Notes under the pieces: generated by a model
Seen by the model: only the letters and a program-made list of their open reading frames with translations
The model's database searches: none
What the model was told of the DNA's origin: nothing
Shown here: piece by piece, positions 33,513 to 41,927 of the stretch
Layout: each line of letters opens with the position of its first letter
How positions within the stretch are numbered: the stretch's first letter is position 1
Assembly: GCA_045543095.1 (NCBI GenBank)
Contig: JAZQMC010000014.1
Span: 1-64,000, forward strand
From: Fimenecus sp045543095
GTDB taxonomy: Bacteria; Bacillota; Clostridia; Oscillospirales; Acutalibacteraceae
Direction: 5' to 3'
Length of the DNA: 64,000 nucleotides
Made by a program: the position numbers and the translations under genes

Positions 33513-33672
33513 AAATTGGGGTTTGTCGGGCTGTTTGCCCCCCTTCCGTCACTCGCGTTGCTCGTGCCACCTTTCCCTCGATGGGGGAAGGCTATGTTAG
33601 GCTCCACCCTTGAGGGGGAGCTGTCGCGAAGCGACTGAGGGGGGATAAAAAGACCCCGACAAATTCAAATTT
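33513..33672. repeat. MITE-like element, copy 2
   Basis: The left end AAATTGGGGTTTGTCG (33513-33528) and the right end CGACAAATTCAAATTT (33657-33672) are imperfect inverted repeats shared with copies 1 and 3. The interior has CCCTTCCGTCACTCGC and GGGGGAGCTGTCGCGAAGCG stretches. These belong to the same palindromic theme as copy 1 but differ in sequence. Confidence 0.7.
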
Positions 33673-33704
33673 AACGAGTTCAAATACACATAATACATAT
33701 AAAT

Positions 33705-33737
33705 AGGGCGAGAACAACCCTCTCGCCCTGATTTTTC
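33705..33737 (+). terminator. Terminator-like hairpin after MITE copy 2
   Basis: AGGGCGAGA / TCTCGCCCT forms a 9-bp stem followed by GATTTTT. No plus-strand gene precedes it. Its stem is nearly the same as that of the hairpin at 34091-34117. Confidence 0.5.
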
Positions 33738-33837
33738 GCATAAAAAGCGACAGACAGAAATGACACAATAGAAACATTTTACAAAAAATGATGGTCAATC
33801 TGTTGTCGCATTTTGATTATAGTCATTTTTATGACCA

Positions 33838-33866
33838 TTGTCAAGTATGTGACCTTATTATATTCT
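33838..33866 (+). promoter_or_regulatory. Possible promoter of the small XRE regulator
   Basis: TTGTCA (33838-33843), a 17-nt spacer and TATTCT (33861-33866) precede the gene. A small dyad GTCAT-TTTT-ATGAC (33821-33834) and flanking GGTCA/TGACC half-sites may be an operator. Confidence 0.45.
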
Positions 33867-33882
33867 AAATTTGGTGATTAAC

Positions 33883-34083
33883 TTGATAAAATACGCGCCA
33901 TTCTGGGAAACTTTAAAGAAAAAAGGCGAAAGCACATATACTTTAATCAACAAACACGGCATAAGCAGTGCCACCATTGACCGTATCCGCAAAGGCAACG
34001 GTATAAGCACAATGAAAATTGATGACTTATGCAAAATTCTCCATTGCAGAGTTGAAGATATAATTGAGTTTGTTGATGAATAA
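33883..34083 (+). CDS. Small XRE/Cro-CI-type DNA-binding protein
   Basis: The 66-residue product is a single helix-turn-helix domain: ESTYTLINKHGISSATIDRI, then MKIDDLCKILHCRVEDIIEF. This matches the stand-alone YozG-like Cro/CI family. I use TTG 33883, preceded by GGTGAT; TTG 33871 and GTG 33874 are in-frame alternatives without a clear ribosome site. It is divergent from the surface-protein operon about 670 bases away, so a regulatory link is possible but not shown. Confidence 0.75.
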   Translation: MIKYAPFWETLKKKGESTYTLINKHGISSATIDRIRKGNGISTMKIDDLCKILHCRVEDIIEFVDE

Positions 34084-34090
34084 ATAGTTA

Positions 34091-34117
34091 CAGGGCGAGA
34101 GGTTTACTCTCGCCCTG
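34091..34117 (+). terminator. Bidirectional terminator
   Basis: CAGGGCGAGAG / CTCTCGCCCTG is a perfect 11-bp stem with a 5-nt loop. It is T-rich on the plus-strand side and lies between two convergent genes. Confidence 0.85.
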
Positions 34118-34121
34118 AATT

Positions 34122-34985
34122 TTATTTTGCTTTTAATCCGATTAGTTTTTCAAAAGATTCAAGCTCGTAACAAGGGAAATATATTCCCCAGATTTCGCCG
34201 TTGTGTTCAAATTCAAGAATATGATAGGGTTTAAAATGTACACATTCAAAATCGTCAATGGTCATTTTGTAAGGCTTGTATATACCTTTATTCGGTTGAA
34301 CATCTTTATTCCATCCCGAAACAGAAATACCCTTTTGCACAGTTTTGATTGCACGCATTCCAGATAACGGAAAAGCATATTTATTTTCCAAATCTGCTAA
34401 AAACAACTTGCCGTCACTTACAAAAATTTTAACTTCAAGATTAAGATATGCCGTTGGATTAAACCCTGTTTCTTTAGCTTTTGGCTCACCATCTTTTATC
34501 TTATATGTAAATCCTAAAATATCAACGGTGATTGCATCGTCGGGTACGCCCAACTCTTCATAAATACTTTTGGTTGCAAAATCAAGTGTTCTTTTTGCGT
34601 TGTCACCCTCGGTACTATTAATTATTTCTTTTTCTTTTTTCTGACTGATAACCTTTAATATTACCCAGACCACAAGACACGCAACCATAAGCCAGAAAAA
34701 CCACGGTGCATTTTGATAAGCTTCGGCAAAAGTTACTCCATCTTCGTCACCAATCGCTCTTATAAAGCCGACCAATGATATTGTACCAACGAATCCGCAA
34801 ATCCAATGAATAATTCGTATCGGCAACGGAAGTTTTGCCTTTTCGCCCAAGTCCATTGCATTATCAGTTGCTTTTTCAAACGCCTGCTGACGCATTGAAG
34901 AAACATTTTGAACTATAAACTCTTTGCCATTAAAATTTTCGTTGTCTTTATTCTCTGTAATGTCAATGCCAATAAACGGTTTCAT
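34122..34985 (-). CDS. Membrane protein of unknown function
   Basis: The 287-residue product has an N-terminal soluble stretch, two membrane helices (about 58-80 and 92-113) and a C-terminal cytoplasmic or outer domain of about 165 residues ending KPYHILEFEHNGEIWGIYFP. I do not recognise a family. AAAGGATGGG gives the ribosome site. It lies downstream of the SPFH gene, 56 bases away across a GC-rich hairpin, so it may be a weakly expressed last member of that operon. Confidence 0.65.
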   Translation of the reverse strand: MKPFIGIDITENKDNENFNGKEFIVQNVSSMRQQAFEKATDNAMDLGEKAKLPLPIRIIHWICGFVGTISLVGFIRAIGDEDGVTFAEAYQNAPWFFWLMVACLVVWVILKVISQKKEKEIINSTEGDNAKRTLDFATKSIYEELGVPDDAITVDILGFTYKIKDGEPKAKETGFNPTAYLNLEVKIFVSDGKLFLADLENKYAFPLSGMRAIKTVQKGISVSGWNKDVQPNKGIYKPYKMTIDDFECVHFKPYHILEFEHNGEIWGIYFPCYELESFEKLIGLKAK

Positions 34986-35007
34986 TACAAACCCATCCTT
35001 TAAAATC

Positions 35008-35027
35008 GGCGGGGTATTATCCCCGCC
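35008..35027 (-). terminator. GC-rich hairpin between SPFH gene and its downstream neighbour
   Basis: GGCGGGG / CCCCGCC with a 6-nt loop. On the minus strand only GATTTT follows, so it may be a leaky terminator or a processing/stability hairpin. Confidence 0.5.
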
Positions 35028-35041
35028 TTAATTTTGTGATT

Positions 35042-35935
35042 TTAGTCTTTCTTTACAAGCTCTGTAAGAGATGTTGCAAGACCTGCAAGTCCCTGAATTT
35101 CTGACGGAATGATAATCTTTGTAGCCTTACCGTCAGCAGCCTTTTCAAAGGATTCAAGAGCTTTAATGCTGATGAATTCCTGACTTGGATTAACCTTGTT
35201 AATCATTTCGATACCAGCAGCAGTTGCTTCCTGAATCTTAAGGATTGCAGCAGCTTCACCCTCTGCCTCACGGATTTTTGATTCCTTGATAGCGTCAGCA
35301 CGAAGAATTGCAGATTCCTTTTCACCTTCGGCAACAAGGATTGCAGCCTTCTTTTCACCTTCAGCCTGCAAAATCTTCTCACGGCGTTCACGTTCAGCCT
35401 TCATCTGCTTTTCCATTGAATCCTGAATTTCGCGAGGAGGCATAATGTTCTTAAGCTCAACACGGTTGATTTTGATGCCCCATGCGTCTGTTGCTTCGTC
35501 AAGAACTTCAGTAATCTTTGAGTTGATTGTATCTCTCGATGTAAGAGTTGCGTCAAGCTCAAGGTCACCGATGATGTTACGAAGTGTTGTTGCTGTGAGG
35601 TTTTCGATAGCCATCATAGGTCTTTCAACACCGTATGTGTAAAGCTTGGGGTCGATAATGCGGTAGAACACAACTGTGTCGATTGACATTGTAACATTAT
35701 CCTTTGTGATAACGGGCTGGGGCGGGAAGTCAACAACTGCTTCTTTTAGGCTTACACGCTTTGCAACTCGGTCGATAATCGGGATTTTCACGTGAAGACC
35801 TGTGTCCCATGTGGTGTGATATGCACCAAGACGTTCAATAACATAAGCGTTAGCCTGAGGTACTATGCGTACGTTTGAAATGATGATTGCAATAACAATC
35901 GCGATAAGAATGATGGGGATGATTAAGAATTCCAT
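35042..35935 (-). CDS. SPFH/band-7 (stomatin-prohibitin, QmcA-like) protein
   Basis: The 297-residue product has an N-terminal membrane helix (3-20), the band-7 domain (about 22-180, RIVPQANAYVIERLGAYH onward) and a long Glu/Ala/Lys coiled coil (about 175-245). Such proteins form ring oligomers in membrane microdomains and are usually paired with NfeD. The nfeD-like gene is 21 bases upstream, as expected. Not a flotillin: it is too short. Confidence 0.92.
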   Translation of the reverse strand: MEFLIIPIILIAIVIAIIISNVRIVPQANAYVIERLGAYHTTWDTGLHVKIPIIDRVAKRVSLKEAVVDFPPQPVITKDNVTMSIDTVVFYRIIDPKLYTYGVERPMMAIENLTATTLRNIIGDLELDATLTSRDTINSKITEVLDEATDAWGIKINRVELKNIMPPREIQDSMEKQMKAERERREKILQAEGEKKAAILVAEGEKESAILRADAIKESKIREAEGEAAAILKIQEATAAGIEMINKVNPSQEFISIKALESFEKAADGKATKIIIPSEIQGLAGLATSLTELVKKD

Positions 35936-35956
35936 ATTTTTTCTCCTTTTTATAAA

Positions 35957-36397
35957 TTATTTTTTGTTTATTACAAGAGTAGTTCCGTCTACTCTCTTAA
36001 TAACTACTGTTTCACCTTTTGGGATTATGTCACCGTTTTCGCTTACTGCTCGCCAATAAACATCACCTACGAGTATTCTGCCCGAAATGGGAGTTGTTTC
36101 TTCGGTGACTATTGCTACTTTGCCGATGAGTTTTTCATTCTGGTCAACGTCGTCAACGGGCTTTTTAATGTGCTTTTTGTAAATTTTGCGGGCAAACACC
36201 ATAAAGATAGCACTTAACACCACAAAAATCGCAACCTGCCACACAAGACTGTCAATGACAAAAGTCAGAAAACAGACTATAATCGCCGCGGGCACAAACC
36301 AGATTGATACAAGCGTTGTAGTGAGAAGTTCAACCACCAGGAAGAACACCGCTACAACAAGCCACATTATCCACGGATTGGCTATAAGATATTCCAT
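35957..36397 (-). CDS. NfeD-like membrane protein
   Basis: The 146-residue product has three or four membrane helices (residues 8-75) and a C-terminal OB-fold domain (about 90-146, LIGKVAIVTEETTPISGRIL). This is the short NfeD1b type that lacks the ClpP-like protease domain and partners with SPFH proteins. AGGAGG stands before the ATG. Confidence 0.88.
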   Translation of the reverse strand: MEYLIANPWIMWLVVAVFFLVVELLTTTLVSIWFVPAAIIVCFLTFVIDSLVWQVAIFVVLSAIFMVFARKIYKKHIKKPVDDVDQNEKLIGKVAIVTEETTPISGRILVGDVYWRAVSENGDIIPKGETVVIKRVDGTTLVINKK

Positions 36398-36408
36398 TAT
36401 GTATCCTC

Positions 36409-36744
36409 CTATTTTATAATATACTTATAAATCGCGTCATAAATGCAGTCTTCAAAGCTTTCAGCGGCACCGGCATCCCATCTGAAAAGGCCTTCACCAC
36501 CACCGCCACCTATTGCGTGAATATGGGTTCTTCCTGAAAGGTTATCAATCACAACAGTAAGGGTAAGACGGTTGCCCGCACGATAATAGTGTTTTTCGTA
36601 AACCTGAACAATCACCATTTTGCCGTTGTCTGTATCTGTTACATATTCATCAATCAATTCACCTGTAACAGAATTATTGACAATGGTATCCGTAATAAGC
36701 TTTGCAACTTCATTTGGTGAAATTGATACATACAAATTTGTCAT
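36409..36744 (-). CDS. DUF6054-like small protein
   Basis: The 111-residue soluble product has YEKHYYRAGNRLTLTVVIDN and a Gly-rich stretch AIGGGGGEGLFRWDAGA before a helical end. I associate this pattern with DUF6054 proteins of Firmicutes, from memory. AAAGGAGGG lies five bases before the ATG. It sits between the DUF1836 regulator and nfeD with gaps of 11-13 bases, so it is part of the same operon. Confidence 0.65.
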   Translation of the reverse strand: MTNLYVSISPNEVAKLITDTIVNNSVTGELIDEYVTDTDNGKMVIVQVYEKHYYRAGNRLTLTVVIDNLSGRTHIHAIGGGGGEGLFRWDAGAAESFEDCIYDAIYKYIIK

Positions 36745-36757
36745 TTTTAACCCTCCT

Positions 36758-37318
36758 TTACACCAACTGCAAAAATGCTTTCTGTGCTTCTTCTCTCATT
36801 TTTGTTGAAAGAAACGCCAGCACCATTGCTCTTAATGCAGTTTTAAGACGCTTTTGCGAAACAAAGTCGCTGATGCCTGAATTTTCAATCTGTGCATCAA
36901 TCACCTTGTCAAGATAAGCGGTGTCAGACATTGATTTCTGCTCGCATATATATATTATGCTGCAAAGAATATTAAACAACTCTCTGTCGGGCAAAATATC
37001 GTCTGAACGGTCCTCCACCGACCCATTTATATAGGCCAAAAGGAATGCGATTTGCTCAAGCTGCATTGAACCACGCATCATATTTATAAGTATAATGCGA
37101 ACAACCTGCTCTTCGCCGTAACGCTTGCCCTCGGGATTCTTTACCCAGCCGCGTTTTACCCAATTTTGAATTGTCGATGCTTCGAGTCCCGTCAACGCTC
37201 TGACCTGTGCCAACGTAAGCCCTCTTGTAACTGTCAGCAACGGCGAAATCACAGAATAGCAATCTTCCGCTGCAGAGCTGTTAAATTTGAGAACCGTACC
37301 CGGAATCAAATCTAACAT
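36758..37318 (-). CDS. DUF1836 MerR-like regulator
   Basis: The 186-residue product has a MerR-type helix-turn-helix (LTLAQVRALTGLEASTIQNW, then GKRYGEEQVVRIILINMM) and a helical C-terminal domain. This is the DUF1836 architecture. ATG 37318 follows AGGAGG by seven bases; the upstream in-frame GTG is rejected. First gene of the SPFH/NfeD operon and probably its autoregulator, since a palindrome overlaps its promoter. Confidence 0.85.
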   Translation of the reverse strand: MLDLIPGTVLKFNSSAAEDCYSVISPLLTVTRGLTLAQVRALTGLEASTIQNWVKRGWVKNPEGKRYGEEQVVRIILINMMRGSMQLEQIAFLLAYINGSVEDRSDDILPDRELFNILCSIIYICEQKSMSDTAYLDKVIDAQIENSGISDFVSQKRLKTALRAMVLAFLSTKMREEAQKAFLQLV

Positions 37319-37348
37319 ATTCACACCTCCTTTTGTTTCTTGATTGAT

Positions 37349-37368
37349 TGTGATATGATTATATCACA
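37349..37368. promoter_or_regulatory. Operator palindrome at the DUF1836 promoter
   Basis: TGTGATAT-GATT-ATATCACA is a perfect 8-bp dyad that covers the -10 box of the minus-strand promoter. Confidence 0.65.
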
Positions 37369-37386
37369 GGTTCATTTGAACCGCAA
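37358..37386 (-). promoter_or_regulatory. Promoter of the DUF1836-NfeD-SPFH operon
   Basis: On the minus strand TTGCGG (37381-37386), a 17-nt spacer and a perfect TATAAT (37358-37363) lie 40 bases before the start codon. Confidence 0.7.
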
Positions 37387-37517
37387 GTGTGTTTTCGTGA
37401 CTTTTTTGACAAATTTTTAACGTTTTTGTTGTGCACAATGCTATTTCCTTGTTTTTTCAAACATTTTCACGATTTTTCATATATTTTTCTCGATTTTTAT
37501 AGGATTGATATATATGT

Positions 37518-37570
37518 AATTGCGTCGCAGACCCTACATTTTGCACTTTACATTTTGCACTTTGCATTTT
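37518..37570. repeat. GCAAAATGCAAAGTG repeat, minus orientation
   Basis: About 50 bp made of short TTTGCACTTT units joined to CGTCGCAGACCC. The complement recurs at 47104-47153 with roughly 85 percent identity by eye. It is a dispersed intergenic repeat with no ORF. Confidence 0.6.
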
Positions 37571-37574
37571 TATA

Positions 37575-37707
37575 GCCACGCAGTATTGCGGAAAATACCT
37601 AATTTGTTTTGAGTAGATTTTTCGCAAGACAATGTGGCAGAGGCGAAGCTGTATTAGGTATACCGCGAGCCGAAAGCCACGCAGTATTGCGGAAAATATA
37701 CTCAAAA
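37575..37707. repeat. Nested direct and inverted repeats before proB
   Basis: A 23-bp direct repeat, beginning GCCACGCAGTATTGCGG, occurs at 37575-37597 and 37676-37698. Inverted pairs TTTTGAGTA / TACTCAAAA and ATACCTAAT / ATTAGGTAT are nested with it. It looks like a degenerate palindromic mobile repeat placed just upstream of the proB promoter. Confidence 0.6.
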
Positions 37708-37711
37708 GTAG

Positions 37712-37740
37712 TTGTTTAAATTGAAAATATGTGATAAAAT
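37712..37740 (+). promoter_or_regulatory. Promoter of proBA
   Basis: TTGTTT (37712-37717), a 17-nt spacer and TAAAAT (37735-37740) lie 31 bases before the proB start. Confidence 0.65.
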
Positions 37741-37771
37741 ATACTGATTATATTTATATCGAGGCGTCATT

Positions 37772-38557
37772 ATGGCAATTTTAAAGAATGTTAAGCGTAT
37801 TGTTGTAAAGGTTGGCACTTCAACTCTTACATACAGTACGGGCAAAACTAATATAAGAAGAATGCACAAGTTAGTCAGCGTGCTTTCTGATATTGTAAAT
37901 TCAGGCATTGAGGTAGCCCTCGTCACAAGCGGTGCAATTGGCGTTGGTGTTGGTAAATTAGGGCTTAAAGAAAAACCTGCTGACACGGCAGGCAAGCAGG
38001 CGGCGGCAACAATCGGTCAATGCGAGCTGATGTTTATGTATGATAAGCTTTTCGGCGAATACGGTCATACTGTGGGTCAGCTTCTTATTACAAAGAGCGA
38101 CGTTGAAAACGACGAGAGAAGACATAATCTTATAAATACATTTAATAAATTGTTTGAATTCGGTGCAATTCCTATTATCAACGAAAATGACAGCGTTGCA
38201 GTTGAAGAAATTGTTTACGGCGATAACGATTCACTTTCTGCAATCGTTGCAAAGCTTGTTAATGCAGACGCACTCATAATTCTCACCGATATTGACGGAC
38301 TTTATGACGCTAACCCCGCCGAGAATGAAGATGCGAAGCTTATTCCTGTTGTTACAAAAATCGACGAGGATTTGTATGCCATTGCAGGCGATAAGGGTTC
38401 AACTCTCGGCACAGGCGGAATGGTAACAAAGCTTCACGCAGCTGAAATTGCAATGGATGCGGGAATTGACACAATAGTTATGAACGGTGAAAACCCGACA
38501 GAAATATATAAAGCCCTTGACGGAAAACAAGTCGGTACATTCTTTAAAGGTAAGTGA
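37772..38557 (+). CDS. proB: Glutamate 5-kinase without PUA domain
   Basis: The 261-residue amino-acid kinase phosphorylates glutamate for proline synthesis. It has VVKVGTSTLTY at the N-terminus, LVTSGAIGVGVGKLG, the IINENDSV loop and GTGGMVTKLHAAEIA. It stops after the kinase domain; many ProB proteins carry a further 100-residue PUA domain. proA follows after six bases. Confidence 0.95.
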   Translation: MAILKNVKRIVVKVGTSTLTYSTGKTNIRRMHKLVSVLSDIVNSGIEVALVTSGAIGVGVGKLGLKEKPADTAGKQAAATIGQCELMFMYDKLFGEYGHTVGQLLITKSDVENDERRHNLINTFNKLFEFGAIPIINENDSVAVEEIVYGDNDSLSAIVAKLVNADALIILTDIDGLYDANPAENEDAKLIPVVTKIDEDLYAIAGDKGSTLGTGGMVTKLHAAEIAMDAGIDTIVMNGENPTEIYKALDGKQVGTFFKGK

Positions 38558-38563
38558 TTTTTA

Positions 38564-39802
38564 ATGCTCACAGAAATCGGTAAACGAGTAAAAGATGCTT
38601 CAGTTTCTTTATCTGTTGCATCAACTGAAGATAAAAACAGAATTTTGCAGGCAATGGCAGATGCTTTACGCAAAAATTCTGACAAAATACTTGAAGCCAA
38701 CGCCATTGATATTAAAAACGGCAGAAAAAACGGTATGGCGGAGTCACTTGTTGACCGTCTTATGCTGAACGCTGACAGAATTGAGAGTATGGCACAGGGC
38801 ATTGAAGGTGTTATTTCGCTCCCCGACCCCGTTGGCAGAGTCCTTTGGGAAACTGAAAGACCAAATGGTATGAAAATTCAGAGAGTAAGCACTCCGCTTG
38901 GGGTAATCGGTATTATTTATGAGGCAAGACCAAATGTTACAAGCGATGCCGCTGCTCTCGCCATAAAATCAGGTAATACCGCAATTCTTCGTGGCGGCAA
39001 AGAAGCGTTCAACTCAAATTCAACCATTATGGATATAATGCGTAATGCGATTGAAAACCTCGGCTTTAACCCCGATATTATTGAATTGGTACGCGACACT
39101 TCAAGAGAAAGTTCAACCGCTTTAATGCGAATGAACAAATATGTAGATGTGCTTATTCCCCGCGGAAGTGCATCACTTATAAACGCGGTTGTTGAAAATT
39201 CAACAGTTCCCGTAATTGAAACAGGTGTTGGCAACTGCCATATATATGTTGACAGCGAAGCGGATATTGATATGGCTTGCAATATTATTTTTAATGCGAA
39301 AACACAGCGAATTTCTGTTTGCAACACCGCTGAAAGTCTGCTTATTCACAAAGATATTGCGGAATTTGCACTTATTGCAATCAAGGCTCGTCTTGACGAA
39401 AAGAACGTTATTCTTTACGGCGACGAAATTGCCCGCGAAATCTGTCCCGATATAGAAATGGCTACCGAAGAAGATTATTACCGCGAATATCTTGATTATA
39501 AAATGTCGGTTAAAATTGTTTCTTCTTTAGAAGATGCTATTGAGCATATTAGAAAATACTCATCGGGTCACAGTGAATGTATTGTTACAGAAAACCCTGA
39601 AAATGCAGAAATCTTTATGAATTCTGTTGACTCCTCGGCGGTTTATCACAACGCAAGCACTCGTTTTACTGACGGTGGTGAATTCGGATTTGGTGCAGAA
39701 ATAGGAATTTCGACTCAAAAGCTTCACGCAAGAGGTCCTTTGGGACTCCCGCAATTAAATTCCTTTAAATACAAAATTTACGGAAAGGGTCAGGTGAGAT
39801 AA
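38564..39802 (+). CDS. proA: Gamma-glutamyl phosphate reductase
   Basis: The 412-residue NADPH-dependent reductase gives glutamate-5-semialdehyde, the step after ProB. The catalytic Cys is in RISVCNTAESLL (about 248) and the C-terminus has the family's FTDGGEFGFGAEIGISTQKL. The neighbour arrangement and length are standard. Confidence 0.96.
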   Translation: MLTEIGKRVKDASVSLSVASTEDKNRILQAMADALRKNSDKILEANAIDIKNGRKNGMAESLVDRLMLNADRIESMAQGIEGVISLPDPVGRVLWETERPNGMKIQRVSTPLGVIGIIYEARPNVTSDAAALAIKSGNTAILRGGKEAFNSNSTIMDIMRNAIENLGFNPDIIELVRDTSRESSTALMRMNKYVDVLIPRGSASLINAVVENSTVPVIETGVGNCHIYVDSEADIDMACNIIFNAKTQRISVCNTAESLLIHKDIAEFALIAIKARLDEKNVILYGDEIAREICPDIEMATEEDYYREYLDYKMSVKIVSSLEDAIEHIRKYSSGHSECIVTENPENAEIFMNSVDSSAVYHNASTRFTDGGEFGFGAEIGISTQKLHARGPLGLPQLNSFKYKIYGKGQVR

Positions 39803-40612
39803 ATGGCAGAAAACAAACAGAGAAAGCACAAAGGCACTCACAAAGCCGCCTTCCCTGTGGGCAGTCTGGTAATCATACTTGCCGCTATTGGTCTTGTTAC
39901 TGTTATAGTGTCTGCAGTCAAGGGCATTGATACCGCAATCGAAAAAAACAAGCATTACGAAGAGTACAACACAATTCTCACTCCCGTTGTGCTTATTGAC
40001 CCCGACACCTTTGACGATATTACAAAGGCTGATATGACACAGCTTATGGAAATCACAATCTGGTCACTTCTTAAAAGCGACATAGCTCCCGATACTTTCA
40101 AGAGTAACGAAAACGGTCTTGAAGTTCCGAAAACCGCGGTCGAAGAAGAATTTGTTGAGCTTTTCGGCACAGAAATAACACCTGCTCATCAGACTATCGA
40201 GGGTTACGGCGGACTTGAATTCGTTTATGACACAAAATCCGAAACATATACCGTTCCGCTTACGGGTATCACACCTATTTACACTCCGCAGGTAGTTGAC
40301 AAAACAACTTCATCTGACACAATTGTTCTTACAGTTGCATGCCTTGCGGGTGACGGCTGGGAACAGGGCGAAAACGGTGATATGGTTGCCCCCGCACCCG
40401 ATAAATACATAAAGATTACCCTTCGTGAACAGAATGATAATCTTTACATTTCAGCTATTCAGAACACAACTACTCCCGAGGCTATTACAACCGAGCCTGC
40501 AGAGTCCACCACAGATGACGCAAATGACGATATTGTGGCAAGTGACACAACAACTGAGCCACCATCATCAACAGAAGAGCCGTCATCAACAGATGCTGAG
40601 GCTGAACAGTAG
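39803..40612 (+). CDS. Membrane-anchored protein of unknown function
   Basis: The 269-residue product has a short basic N-terminus, one membrane helix (about 19-42), an outer domain of about 170 residues and a Thr/Ser/Glu-rich, Pro-containing low-complexity tail (TTEPPSSTEEPSSTDAEAEQ). No family recognised. The gene starts immediately after proA and is cotranscribed; a link to proline synthesis is not implied by its sequence. Confidence 0.65.
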   Translation: MAENKQRKHKGTHKAAFPVGSLVIILAAIGLVTVIVSAVKGIDTAIEKNKHYEEYNTILTPVVLIDPDTFDDITKADMTQLMEITIWSLLKSDIAPDTFKSNENGLEVPKTAVEEEFVELFGTEITPAHQTIEGYGGLEFVYDTKSETYTVPLTGITPIYTPQVVDKTTSSDTIVLTVACLAGDGWEQGENGDMVAPAPDKYIKITLREQNDNLYISAIQNTTTPEAITTEPAESTTDDANDDIVASDTTTEPPSSTEEPSSTDAEAEQ

Positions 40613-40763
40613 CAATATATCAAATCCGTTAAGTGTGTGGGCTTTTTAAAAGGCAAAGCCTACCCGCACTCTTATTAAAACGGTAATCTTAATTCATTTT
40701 ATGTCTTTTTTACGGACAAGTGACAATTTTGCTGCTATATTTACATTAAGAGAGGTAAAAATT

Positions 40764-41885
40764 ATGCTTCAGTATGAAGAATTAAAATTAAGACTTTTGA
40801 GCCACAAGGATGAGCTTGCAAATCTTGCGGATGCTCTCGGTCTTGAAAAAATGAAAAAAGAAATTGCAGTTCTTGAAGAACAGCAGGCACAGGAAGGCTT
40901 CTGGGATGATATTCAGAATTCACAGAAGGTTCTTCAGAGAACAAGCACATTGAAAAATAAAGTAGATGCTTATGAAAAGCTTAAAAGCAATTATGAAGAC
41001 GCTCTCGTTATGATTGAGCTTGCCGACGAGGAAGAAGACGAAAGTCTTGTTGAAGAATGCACTCAAGGTGTGTTCAGCTTTGAAAAAGAGCTTGATTCAC
41101 AAACACTTTCAACTCTGCTCACCGGTGAATATGACTCAAAAAATGCTATTCTTACTTTCCACGCAGGTGCAGGCGGTACAGAGGCACAGGACTGGGCAGA
41201 AATGCTTTTCAGAATGTACAACCGTTGGGGCGAGCGTCACGGCTATAAGGTTTCAACACTTGACTATCTTGACGGCGACGAAGCAGGACTTAAATCTGCT
41301 TGTATTCTTATCGAGGGTGAAAATGCTTACGGCTTTATGAAGAGTGAGGCGGGAATTCACCGTCTTGTACGCGTTTCTCCCTTTGACTCATCGGGAAGAC
41401 GCCACACATCATTCGCATCTTTAGAGGTTATGCCCGAAATCGACGAAGATACAAATGTTGAAATCAACCCTGATGATATTGAAATGGCAGTTTATCGTGC
41501 AAGCGGTGCAGGCGGACAAAAGGTTAACAAAACATCTTCAGCTGTTCGTCTTACTCATAAGCCCACAGGCATTGTGGTTTCTTGTCAGGTTGAGAGAAGC
41601 CAGCACCAGAACCGCGAGGTTGCTATGACAATGCTTAAATCAAAACTTATTGAGATTAAAGAGCGTGAGCACCTTGCAAAGATTGAAGACATCAAAGGCG
41701 ACCACAAGGAAATCGCTTGGGGTAGCCAAATTCGTTCTTATGTATTTATGCCATACACACTTGCAAAGGACCACAGAACTTCTTTTGAAAACGGTAATAT
41801 AAATGCTGTTATGGACGGCGACCTTGATGGTTTCATCAATGCATATTTAAAAATGCAATCACAAAAGAATTTAGAGAATAACTAA
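40764..41885 (+). CDS. prfB: Peptide chain release factor 2
   Basis: The 373-residue product ends translation at UAA and UGA. It has the tripeptide anticodon SPF in RVSPFDSSGRR and the catalytic GGQ in GAGGQKVNKTSSAV. ATG 40764 follows GAGAGG. The gene reads through in one frame: the +1 programmed frameshift used by many bacteria for RF2 autoregulation is absent. Confidence 0.96.
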   Translation: MLQYEELKLRLLSHKDELANLADALGLEKMKKEIAVLEEQQAQEGFWDDIQNSQKVLQRTSTLKNKVDAYEKLKSNYEDALVMIELADEEEDESLVEECTQGVFSFEKELDSQTLSTLLTGEYDSKNAILTFHAGAGGTEAQDWAEMLFRMYNRWGERHGYKVSTLDYLDGDEAGLKSACILIEGENAYGFMKSEAGIHRLVRVSPFDSSGRRHTSFASLEVMPEIDEDTNVEINPDDIEMAVYRASGAGGQKVNKTSSAVRLTHKPTGIVVSCQVERSQHQNREVAMTMLKSKLIEIKEREHLAKIEDIKGDHKEIAWGSQIRSYVFMPYTLAKDHRTSFENGNINAVMDGDLDGFINAYLKMQSQKNLENN

Positions 41886-41892
41886 ACATAAA

Positions 41893-41920
41893 AAAGGCTC
41901 GGTAAACCGAGCCTTTAATT
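41893..41920 (+). terminator. Bidirectional terminator between prfB and the convergent operon
   Basis: AAAGGCTCGGT / ACCGAGCCTTT is an 11-bp stem with A- and T-rich flanks on both sides. Confidence 0.88.
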
Positions 41921-41927
41921 TTTGCTG

